DNA of 9,302 nt from Halovenus sp. (GTDB lineage: Archaea > Halobacteriota > Halobacteria > Halobacteriales > Haloarculaceae): contig JAQCNR010000203.1 of the NCBI GenBank assembly GCA_028274925.1, positions 1-9,302 of the forward strand. Reading direction: 5' to 3'. Position 1 is the first letter of the stretch; each line of letters opens with the position of its first letter. A model generated the notes under the pieces. The model was not told the origin of the DNA. It did not search any database and saw only the letters and a list, made by a program, of their open reading frames with translations. Shown in pieces: positions 1 through 5,834 of this stretch. The position numbers and the translations under genes are program-made.

Positions 1-297
1 TTTACGTTAGTATTTCGCTCCATATCTACCTGATACCACCAAGAGTACTAAATACTTTTGGATGATTGGCCGCAAATACTGCAAATAGGTTATTGAATAT
101 ACCACTACGACCGGCGACGGGCTGACAAACGCGAAACAGACTTTCCTCTTAGTGAACAGTTTGTCATAGAATACGTCTCACACTCTGGTCGGTCTGCATG
201 CTGTTTTAGCTCCTAACGGGAGTCCACAGGCAACTGTGCGGGCGACTCTCTGACACGCTACGCAACAGTTAATGGGTTAGTCGTCGTCTAGAACGCG
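1..297. other. Gene-free AT-rich lead-in before mscS
   Basis: No convincing coding frame or RNA gene is visible here. By hand count the first 60 bases are about 35% GC and the first 180 about 41%, well below the neighbouring genes. Small structures are present: a near-perfect inverted repeat at 41-47 and 53-59 (one G-T mismatch), a direct repeat GCAAATA at 72-78 and 81-87 (9-bp period), a short CTCC/GGAG hairpin at 210-222, and a perfect hairpin CACAG-GCAA-CTGTG at 225-238. A TATA-like stretch lies near 91-101. The region probably holds promoter or operator DNA for mscS and perhaps for a gene left of the window, but which element does what cannot be said. Confidence 0.5.
267..274 (+). promoter_or_regulatory. 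Weak TATA-like box for mscS
   Basis: The stretch AGTTAATG is centred about 28 bp before the ATG at 298, the distance expected for a leaderless haloarchaeal transcript. No Shine-Dalgarno sequence precedes that ATG, which fits leaderless initiation. The match to the TATA consensus is poor, and an upstream promoter near 91-101 is an alternative. Confidence 0.25.
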
Positions 298-1470
298 ATG
301 ACTACAGACATTCTGGGACCACTCGTGGGGTTGTTCGATGCCGTCCCGGCCTGGCAAGCGACACTACTCCTCGTCGGCCTCTCCGTCGGTTTGGCGCTCC
401 TCTTGGAGTTCGTCGTCCTCCGGGCACTTCTGGGTTATACCAGTCGCACCAAGACCGATTACGACTACATTGTCGTCAGTGAGCTCCGCCTACCGGTGGT
501 GCTGACAGCAGGCTTAGCAGGGATCTATCTCCTGACGCAGATTCCAGCTGTTACGTCGAGCGTCCTCGTCACGCAGGAGCAACTGAACACCTTCTTCGGA
601 AAGCCGTCGCTGTCGGTCATCGTCCTTGCGTGGGCCTTTGCGACCAACCGTATCGTCAACAGAGTGGTCGAAGAGGTCAAGGACAAGGGCTCTCGCTTCG
701 ATTTCGCGCCTGTCCTTTCCAACGTCTGGACGCTCGTCGTCACCATCGGGACCATCGGCATCCTGCTGTCGGTGTGGGAGTACAGCATCGCACCGCTGCT
801 CGGTGCGGCGGGTATCGCCGGCATCGCCATCGGGTTCGCTGCTCGGGATACCGTCGCGAACTTCTTCGGGGGAATCTCGCTGTACTTCGACGACACCTAC
901 AAACTGGGTGATTACATCGAACTCGATTCCGGCGAATCTGGCACTGTGGTCAAAGTCGGCATTCGCTCGACGACGCTGCTGACGCGGGACGAAGTTGTTA
1001 TTGTCGTCCCGAACTCCGCGCTCAACGCCGCGAAGGTTATCAACCAATCCGCTCCGCAGCGCCGCCGCCGTGTCACGGTCCCAATCGGCGTCGCCTACGG
1101 AACCGACATCGACGAGTTCGAGGCACTCCTCGAAGAGATTGCCGCTGACGAACCGCTCGTGCTGGATTCACCGAAACCTCGCATGCGCTTCCGACAGTTC
1201 GGCGGGTCTGCCCTGGAGTACGAACTGCTCTGTTGGGTCGGGTCACCGACGCGCGCCGCGAAATCGCGGCACAAACTCAACCGTGCAATCTACAAACGAC
1301 TCGAAACCGCTGACATCGAGATTCCGTTCCCACAGCAGGTTGTGCATCTCCACGGGAATACCCCAGACCAAGAGCCTCTCGACCCCGAACCAGCGGACTC
1401 CGTGCGCGGTAACGGCCGGCGACAGACGAAGGCAGAAGCCCAACCACGCTATCGCCAGGATTCGTCGTAA
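298..1470 (+). CDS. MscS-family small-conductance mechanosensitive channel
   Basis: This 390-residue membrane protein should open under membrane tension and release solutes during hypo-osmotic shock, a hazard for a halophile facing dilution. Membrane segments are visible at about residues 20-47, 64-82, 104-120 and 138-160. A Gly/Ala-rich pore helix with the family signature follows at about 163-195 (GAAGIAGIAIGF, then ARDTVANFFGG). The beta domain at 204-250 carries GDYIEL, the G-T-V-V-K-V-G-I-R-S-T-T-L run and the V-P-N-S box (P238, N239). An alpha/beta vestibule domain extends to about 350, and a polar tail of about 40 residues ends the protein. It has more membrane segments than the three of E. 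coli MscS, as is common in archaeal and larger bacterial relatives. The ATG at 298 is used because no better start lies upstream. It appears to be a single-gene unit. Confidence 0.93.
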   Translation: MTTDILGPLVGLFDAVPAWQATLLLVGLSVGLALLLEFVVLRALLGYTSRTKTDYDYIVVSELRLPVVLTAGLAGIYLLTQIPAVTSSVLVTQEQLNTFFGKPSLSVIVLAWAFATNRIVNRVVEEVKDKGSRFDFAPVLSNVWTLVVTIGTIGILLSVWEYSIAPLLGAAGIAGIAIGFAARDTVANFFGGISLYFDDTYKLGDYIELDSGESGTVVKVGIRSTTLLTRDEVVIVVPNSALNAAKVINQSAPQRRRRVTVPIGVAYGTDIDEFEALLEEIAADEPLVLDSPKPRMRFRQFGGSALEYELLCWVGSPTRAAKSRHKLNRAIYKRLETADIEIPFPQQVVHLHGNTPDQEPLDPEPADSVRGNGRRQTKAEAQPRYRQDSS

Positions 1471-1680
1471 TCCCCCGCTACATCGCAGACGAAGGTGAAC
1501 ACTGGCTCTCTGTCTGTCCCAAACTGGCTGAACACGCTGGGAGAATGAGATTGTAGTTTGAAAAATTGGTTCTCGCTTAGCCGGACGTGCCCCACCAGAC
1601 GCGGTTCACTTCACCGCTGACGGCACTCCGGGGACGCTCTCGACAGCCCGCGCTTCGGTTCTACTACTGTGAAAACAATA

Positions 1681-1693
1681 GAAACATTCTCTA
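1681..1693 (+). promoter_or_regulatory. Candidate BRE/TATA element for the CBS gene
   Basis: A GAAAC block (BRE-like) is followed directly by ATTCTCTA, centred about 30 bp before the ATG at 1720. No Shine-Dalgarno sequence lies before that ATG, so leaderless transcription is plausible. The T/A-rich core is imperfect. The rest of the 249-bp gap between mscS and this gene (1471-1719) shows nothing else I can name. Confidence 0.3.
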
Positions 1694-1719
1694 CGGAAGA
1701 CAACTAATAGCGATACACC

Positions 1720-2133
1720 ATGGATTGGGAAGGCATACCAGTCAGGAAGGTGATGTCCTCGCCGATACGGGAGGCCGAGGGAGAGATGCAGGCGACAGAG
1801 GCCGCGCGACTCCTCTGTGAGGAACGTATTGGTTCGGTGCTCGTTCGTGGCACACCGGACGGCATTCTTACTGACACAGATATCGTGCGCGCGGTCAAAG
1901 ACGGCAAAGACCCGTCGGCGACCACCGTCGCGGAACTGCGGAGCAGTCCGGTCGTGACCGTCGGGGTCGACGCCGAGTTACAGCACGCTGCCGAACTGAT
2001 GGACAAACACAGAATCAAGCGACTCGTCGTCACTGAGGACGAGGAGCCAGTCGGTGTGGTGTCGACGACGGACCTGATTGGGTGTCTCTCTCCCGAACTG
2101 GAGGAGATAATCAGTGTCTTCGCGACAGACTAG
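1720..2133 (+). CDS. Protein with tandem CBS domains
   Basis: This 137-residue soluble protein consists almost entirely of two CBS domains, at about residues 8-60 and 70-123. Each ends in the typical strand-loop-helix: G-I-L-T-D-T-D-I-V in the first and G-V-V-S-T-T-D-L-I in the second. Paired CBS modules bind adenosine nucleotides or related ligands and act as energy or redox sensors, or regulate a partner. Nothing is fused to the pair here, so the partner is unknown. The ATG at 1720 fits the start of the first domain. The stop codon lies inside the palindrome CTAG shared with the stop of the convergent gene. Many haloarchaea carry numerous stand-alone CBS proteins, and their ligands cannot be predicted from sequence. 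Confidence 0.88.
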   Translation: MDWEGIPVRKVMSSPIREAEGEMQATEAARLLCEERIGSVLVRGTPDGILTDTDIVRAVKDGKDPSATTVAELRSSPVVTVGVDAELQHAAELMDKHRIKRLVVTEDEEPVGVVSTTDLIGCLSPELEEIISVFATD

Positions 2134-2459
2134 GGCAGAATGACCGTCGGCAGCACAATCCAGAAAATAATGGTGCTGATAAAGACGGCGAAAATCCCGT
2201 AGGCAGAATTTGGGCTGCGGTCGTACACCTTGTAGGCGCAGTACAGCGCTGGCAACCCAGTGATAACTGGCGTCATGAAAAACCCGAAGGCCGCAATCAG
2301 TCCGCCGCCGTACTCCCACATCGCGAGCGAAATCGTCTCTCCAGAGTCGACCGGAGCACCGCAGTGGTGGCACTTGTCACTGCCACGGATGGTCTGTTTG
2401 TCGCACTCCGGACAGACTGTCCCCGTCGCAGCGTCACGCTGTGGCTGTTCACCGGCCAT
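2130..2459 (-). CDS. Small membrane protein with N-terminal zinc ribbon
   Basis: This 109-residue protein starts with a zinc ribbon formed by C16-x2-C19 and C30-x2-C33. Two hydrophobic helices follow, at about residues 50-73 and 86-108. The ribbon should be cytoplasmic, with the two helices forming a hairpin in the membrane. I do not recognise a named family. Similar 'zinc ribbon plus two helices' proteins are frequent and uncharacterised in haloarchaea. The start ATG at 2459 is preceded by a TATA-like box at a leaderless distance. The gene lies 38 bp downstream of the SWIM gene on the same strand and may also be co-transcribed with it. Its stop codon overlaps the CBS gene's stop by 4 bp. Confidence 0.75.
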   Translation of the reverse strand: MAGEQPQRDAATGTVCPECDKQTIRGSDKCHHCGAPVDSGETISLAMWEYGGGLIAAFGFFMTPVITGLPALYCAYKVYDRSPNSAYGIFAVFISTIIFWIVLPTVILP

Positions 2460-2480
2460 ATCTCACGTTGTCGTCCAGCG

Positions 2481-2488
2481 TTGATAAG
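2481..2488 (-). promoter_or_regulatory. TATA-like box for the zinc-ribbon membrane gene
   Basis: On the minus strand the sequence reads CTTATCAA, centred about 25-26 bp before the ATG at 2459. The position suits a leaderless haloarchaeal promoter inside the 38-bp gap after the SWIM gene. It could give this gene its own transcript as well as read-through from upstream. Confidence 0.35.
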
Positions 2489-2497
2489 CGACTCCGT

Positions 2498-2845
2498 TCA
2501 GAGAAACTCCCGGACGTCGGAGTACCACATGTCGTGTTCGTCTGTCTCGCCGATTGCCCGGGCGATTCTGACCGCTATCGCGTGCCAGCAGAGTTCTTCG
2601 GGGTCTTCTGCGTCGAGGTTGTACTCGGCGTCCTTGCAGGTACAGCCGTCGTCCTCGACAACGTACTCGTCAGCGTGGCCGACGACGACGGTAAAATCAC
2701 GGTACTCCTTGACGCGGCCCTCGGAGACGGCCTCGATGGCCTGGTCGCCGCGGTCACCGTGCAAGCGCATGATACGGTCGACTGTGTCGGGGGTAAGCGT
2801 GCCCGCCTCGGCCAGTTGTCGTTCCCACTCGTCGACCGCTGTCAC
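2498..2845 (-). CDS. SWIM-type Cys/His zinc-binding protein
   Basis: The product is 115 residues, strongly acidic, with a C68-x-C70 ... C86-x-H88 arrangement, which is the CxCx(n)CxH pattern of SWIM zinc fingers. SWIM domains mediate DNA or protein contacts, so a regulatory or scaffold role is possible; the actual function is unknown. Upstream of the motif is a short N-terminal helix region and a beta-rich stretch (about residues 46-66). The start is a GTG at 2843-2845: an in-frame TAG at 2870-2872 closes the frame just upstream, and no ATG or other GTG lies between. The first internal ATG (residue 26) would cut into a conserved-looking helix. The gene is divergent from nuoA across about 200 bp. 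Confidence 0.75.
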   Translation of the reverse strand: MTAVDEWERQLAEAGTLTPDTVDRIMRLHGDRGDQAIEAVSEGRVKEYRDFTVVVGHADEYVVEDDGCTCKDAEYNLDAEDPEELCWHAIAVRIARAIGETDEHDMWYSDVREFL

Positions 2846-2884
2846 ACCGACGGCTATGGGGGCGCTGCCCTAAATGGCGTCGGT
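2846..2884. repeat. Perfect 7-bp inverted repeat with nested stem before the SWIM gene
   Basis: ACCGACG at 2846-2852 pairs perfectly with CGTCGGT at 2878-2884. A second perfect stem, GGGC at 2860-2863 with GCCC at 2867-2870, is nested inside. The left arm touches the GTG start codon of the SWIM gene directly, and the interval contains that gene's TATA-like box. It could be an operator or a hairpin in an upstream transcript. The repeat is plainly visible; its role is inference. Confidence 0.5.
2871..2877 (-). promoter_or_regulatory. TATA-like box for the SWIM gene
   Basis: The minus strand reads CCATTTA, centred about 28-29 bp before the GTG start at 2845. That is the expected spacing for a leaderless transcript beginning at the start codon. 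It lies between the two arms of the inverted repeat at 2846-2884. Confidence 0.35.
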
Positions 2885-3001
2885 CCGTCTGACGCGTGCC
2901 CGACGAACTGGGGTTCTCTCGCAGTTAGCGGCCGAGACTGGACAATCGTGGGTGTCTGTCCGTCGTTGCCGACGAGTCCCGGGCTGAGAGCACCGAACAC
3001 T

Positions 3002-3012
3002 GAACCCTTATG
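3002..3012 (+). promoter_or_regulatory. Candidate promoter of the nuo operon
   Basis: GAACCCTTATG resembles common haloarchaeal promoter cores, with the TATA-like CTTATG centred about 37 bp before the nuoA ATG. This would place the transcription start around 3035 and leave a leader of about 10-12 nt. It is the best candidate in the 201-bp divergent region 2846-3046. That region also holds short inverted repeats at 2940-2944/2957-2961 (GGACA/TGTCC) and 2961-2965/2970-2974 (CGTCG/CGACG). Confidence 0.45.
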
Positions 3013-3046
3013 TGCACCGGCTTCAAATCCCCACACAGAGACTCGA

Positions 3047-3451
3047 ATGAGTGATTGGATCGCGATTGGAGCGCTCGCGGTCGTCGCAGTGGTCATCCCG
3101 CTGTCGATGATGTTCGTTTCGTGGTTGATTCGACCGAGCGTTCCGGAACAGGGTAAACGCGCCACCTACGAGAGCGGCGAGATTCCGACGGGCAGCAGCC
3201 GCCGTGTCAAGTTCAACATCCAGTACTACATGGTCGCGCTGCTGTTCGTCATCTTCGACATCGAGACTGCCTTCATCATCCCGTGGACAGTCATCTTCGA
3301 CCGTGCAACCGGCGAGATGGGTTTTCTGCGGGCCTTTGCGCCGATGGCGGTCTTTCTCGGACTGCTCGTCGTCGGCCTCGCGTGGGCGTGGCGCAACGGT
3401 GCAGTCGAATGGGTCCGTAGTGTACGGGCCGAACGCCAGCGGGTAGAGTAA
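3047..3451 (+). CDS. nuoA: Complex I subunit A (ND3-like)
   Basis: This 134-residue membrane subunit of the proton-pumping quinone reductase sits at the junction of the peripheral and membrane arms. Three membrane helices are visible, at about residues 5-28, 56-80 and 94-116. The family loop Y41-E-S-G44 is present, with Ser where many mitochondrial and bacterial homologues have Cys (YECG). The second helix carries the signature FNIQYYMVALLFVIFDIETA (residues 56-75) with its conserved Asp and Glu. The frame stays open far upstream, but the ATG at 3047 gives the usual length and N-terminus and follows a promoter-like sequence. It is the first gene of the operon, with nuoB 2 nt downstream. Confidence 0.95.
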   Translation: MSDWIAIGALAVVAVVIPLSMMFVSWLIRPSVPEQGKRATYESGEIPTGSSRRVKFNIQYYMVALLFVIFDIETAFIIPWTVIFDRATGEMGFLRAFAPMAVFLGLLVVGLAWAWRNGAVEWVRSVRAERQRVE

Positions 3452-3453
3452 CT

Positions 3454-4161
3454 ATGAGCAAGGACCAACAGCTTCACGACACGCTGGAACAGGCACAGAC
3501 GAACGGGTCGACCCAGTCCGACCGGATGGGGTCGGGTGCAGACGAGCGGTTCAACTCGAAACTGCGGCAGGCCTTCGGGAGTACGCCCTTCATTCTCACC
3601 AAGTTCGACAAGTTCATGAACTGGGTCCGGGGCAACTCGATGTTCATGCTTCTCTTCGGGATTGCCTGCTGTTCCATCGAGATGATGCACACCTACGCGA
3701 CGAAACACGACCTCGACCGGTTCGGGGCCGGCGTCCCGCGGGCCTCGCCCCGGCAGGCAGACGTGATTATCGTCCCGGGTACTATCGTCTCGAAGTTCGG
3801 GCCGCGAATGAAACGGGTCTACGACCAGATGCCAGAGCCGAAATTCGTCGTTTCGATGGGTTCGTGTACCATCTCCGGCGGGCCGTTCCAGGAGGGCTAC
3901 AATGTCGTCAAAGGCGTCGAGGAAATCATCCCCGTCGATATTCACGTTCCGGGCTGTCCGCCCCGACCAGAGGCGCTGGTGTACGGCGTCCTCAAACTGC
4001 AGGAGCAGATTCGCCACGGCGAGAGCGCGCCGGTGACGGTCAAACCGTACGAACTCCAGCAGTTCGGTGACCTCGACCGAGACGAACTCGTCGACGAACT
4101 CGCGGGCGAAATCGACGAAGAGGACCTGGTGATGCGGTACAACTGGGCTGACTCACCATGA
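3454..4161 (+). CDS. nuoB: Complex I subunit B, [4Fe-4S] cluster N2 protein
   Basis: NuoB carries the terminal iron-sulphur cluster N2, which passes electrons to quinone at the interface with NuoD and NuoH. All four expected ligands are visible: the adjacent pair C72-C73 (ACCSIEMM), C138 (MGSC) and C168 (PGCPPRPE). The 235-residue protein has an acidic, polar N-terminal extension of about 40 residues and a strongly acidic C-terminal tail of about 40. Both are common halophilic embellishments of an otherwise standard core. The ATG at 3454 lies 2 nt after nuoA. The TGA stop overlaps the ATG of nuoCD in an ATGA junction (4158-4161), which suggests translational coupling. Confidence 0.97.
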   Translation: MSKDQQLHDTLEQAQTNGSTQSDRMGSGADERFNSKLRQAFGSTPFILTKFDKFMNWVRGNSMFMLLFGIACCSIEMMHTYATKHDLDRFGAGVPRASPRQADVIIVPGTIVSKFGPRMKRVYDQMPEPKFVVSMGSCTISGGPFQEGYNVVKGVEEIIPVDIHVPGCPPRPEALVYGVLKLQEQIRHGESAPVTVKPYELQQFGDLDRDELVDELAGEIDEEDLVMRYNWADSP

Positions 4162-5834
4162 GCCTGCAGACACCCTCCCCCGACCTGGATGTCGGCGAGA
4201 CGCCCGAGGGACTCGATTTCGACGCACTCGCTGACTTGCTCGACGAGCACGTCCTCGAACGCGAACAGCACATCAACACCGAGGGATTTGTCGTCCGACC
4301 CGACGAGGTGGAGACGGTGCTGGCGACGCTCAAACGCGAGGCTGGCTTCGACCACTGTTCCTGTGTCACCGCCCAGCAGTATCAGGACCGCTACGAGTCG
4401 ATTTATCACCTCAAGAAGTACAAAGACCCGACACAGGAACTGTCAATCGTCGTGCCGACGCCGTCGGACGCTCCGCTGAGCCAGAGCGCAACGAGTGTCT
4501 ACGAGACGACCAACTGGCACGAACGCGAGGCCTACGACCTCGTGGGCATCGAGTACGACGACCACTCCGACCTGCGCCGGATTCTCCTGCCTGAAACGTG
4601 GCAGGGCCACCCGCTCGGACTGGATTACAACCAGAAGAAGCCACAGGTTGTCCCGCTGCGCGAGCACGCCAACCCCGTCGAGGAGAAGACGAAAGTCCCC
4701 GGCGAGTCCGACACGATGTTCGTCAACATCGGGCCACACCACCCGGCAACCCACGGTGTGCTCCACCTGAAGACTGTGCTGGACGGCGAGCAGGTCGTCG
4801 ACGTCGACCCCGACATTGGCTACCTCCATCGCTGCGAGGAGCAGATGTGCCAGCAGTCGACCTACCGCCACCAGATTATGCCCTACCCTGACCGGTGGGA
4901 CTACATCTCGGCTGGTATCCTCAACGAGTGGGCGTACGCCCGCACGGCCGAGACGATGGCCGATATCGAGGTGCCAGAGTACGCACAGATTCTCCGGACG
5001 ATGTCCGCGGAGATGTGCCGCATCGCGGCCCACCTGCTCGCGATTGGGACGTTCGCGCTCGACATCTACGGCGACTTCACCGCCATCTTCATGTACGCGA
5101 TTACGGACCGCGAGCGCGTCCAGAACCTGCTCGAAGACCTGACCGGCCAGCGGTTGATGTTCAACTATCTCCGACTGGGCGGGACAGCGTGGGACCTGCC
5201 CGAACCTCGCGACCAGTACTTCGAGAAGGTTCGGGAGTTCTGTTCGTACATCCCAGAGCGACTGGAGGAGTATCACAACCTACTGTCCTCGAACGAACTG
5301 TTCCAGATGCGCGTGATGGATACGGGCATCCTGCCGCCGGAGGAAGCCAAAAACTACGGCTGTACCGGCCCGGTTGCCCGCGGGTCGGGCGTCGACTACG
5401 ACCTCCGCCGGGACGACCCGTACGGCTACTACCCCGAACTCGACTTCGACGTCATCACCGACGACGGCTGTGACAACTTCTCGCGAGCGCTCGTGCGCTT
5501 GGAGGAGATGCGCGAATCCGCCAAGATTATCGAGCAGTGTGTCGACGCACTCGAAGACTACCCCGAAGACGAACGCGAGATTCAGGCCAACGTCCCTCGG
5601 ACGCTCAAACCCGACCCCGACACGGAGATTTACAAGGCTGTCGAGGCCGCAAAGGGTGAACTCGGGATTTACATGCGTGCTGACGGGACGGACAAACCCG
5701 CGCGATTCAAGATTCGCAGTCCCGCGTTCTCGAACCTCCAGTCACTCGAAATCATGGCTGAGGGCGAGTACGTCCCCGACATGATTGCGGCGCTTGGCAG
5801 TCTCGACATCGTGCTCGGGGAGGTGGACCGATGA
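4158..5834 (+). CDS. nuoCD: Fused complex I subunits C and D (30-kDa plus 49-kDa)
   Basis: This 558-residue protein joins NuoC (about residues 1-160) to NuoD (about 187-558) through a short linker. The NuoC part shows the signature E122-R-E-A-Y-D-L-V-G ... S-D-L-R-R-I-L and HPLGLDY (151-157). The NuoD part starts with VNIGPHHPATHG, ends with DIVLGEVDR and lacks the Cys pairs that hold NiFe in related hydrogenases, so it belongs to complex I and is not a hydrogenase. H199 and Y249 align, from memory of the family, with the His and Tyr that contact the quinone head group. The usual H-R-G-x-E-K box reads H-R-C-E-E-Q (224-229), with another Cys at 231. ATGA overlaps couple it to nuoB and to nuoH. 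Confidence 0.97.
   Translation: MSLQTPSPDLDVGETPEGLDFDALADLLDEHVLEREQHINTEGFVVRPDEVETVLATLKREAGFDHCSCVTAQQYQDRYESIYHLKKYKDPTQELSIVVPTPSDAPLSQSATSVYETTNWHEREAYDLVGIEYDDHSDLRRILLPETWQGHPLGLDYNQKKPQVVPLREHANPVEEKTKVPGESDTMFVNIGPHHPATHGVLHLKTVLDGEQVVDVDPDIGYLHRCEEQMCQQSTYRHQIMPYPDRWDYISAGILNEWAYARTAETMADIEVPEYAQILRTMSAEMCRIAAHLLAIGTFALDIYGDFTAIFMYAITDRERVQNLLEDLTGQRLMFNYLRLGGTAWDLPEPRDQYFEKVREFCSYIPERLEEYHNLLSSNELFQMRVMDTGILPPEEAKNYGCTGPVARGSGVDYDLRRDDPYGYYPELDFDVITDDGCDNFSRALVRLEEMRESAKIIEQCVDALEDYPEDEREIQANVPRTLKPDPDTEIYKAVEAAKGELGIYMRADGTDKPARFKIRSPAFSNLQSLEIMAEGEYVPDMIAALGSLDIVLGEVDR
5819..5825 (+). promoter_or_regulatory. Strong Shine-Dalgarno sequence for nuoH
   Basis: GGAGGTG matches the complement of the archaeal 16S rRNA 3' end and lies 5 nt before the nuoH ATG at 5831, inside the last codons of nuoCD. 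It fixes the nuoH start and allows re-initiation at the overlapping stop. Confidence 0.7.

Noticed and set aside
1533..1575. Possible terminator GAGAA ... TTCTC after mscS
   Set aside because: Only 5 bp pair across a loop of more than 20 nt, and no T-run follows; too weak to call.
1587..1820. A 77-codon frame between mscS and the CBS gene
   Set aside because: It overlaps the CBS gene out of frame, has no domain and no convincing start signal.
2082..2873. A 263-codon plus-strand frame across the zinc-ribbon and SWIM genes
   Set aside because: Ser- and Arg-rich shadow composition; the minus-strand frames show Cys motifs, membrane segments and plausible promoters.
2441..3046. N-terminal extension of nuoA by about 200 residues
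   Set aside because: The frame is open, but it is antisense to the SWIM gene and the intergenic region and shows no NuoA similarity. The ATG at 3047 gives the normal family length.
3226..4017. A 263-codon open frame antisense to nuoA and nuoB
   Set aside because: Both genes on the plus strand are certain; the antisense product has biased, domain-free composition.
4443..5276. A 277-codon open frame antisense to nuoCD
   Set aside because: Long antisense frames are expected in GC-rich haloarchaeal genes. It has no family features and lies wholly inside the conserved NuoCD coding region.
4719..5834. NuoD half as a NiFe-hydrogenase large subunit
   Set aside because: The CxxC pairs that bind NiFe at the N- and C-termini are absent and the protein ends in the complex I form DIVLGEVDR.
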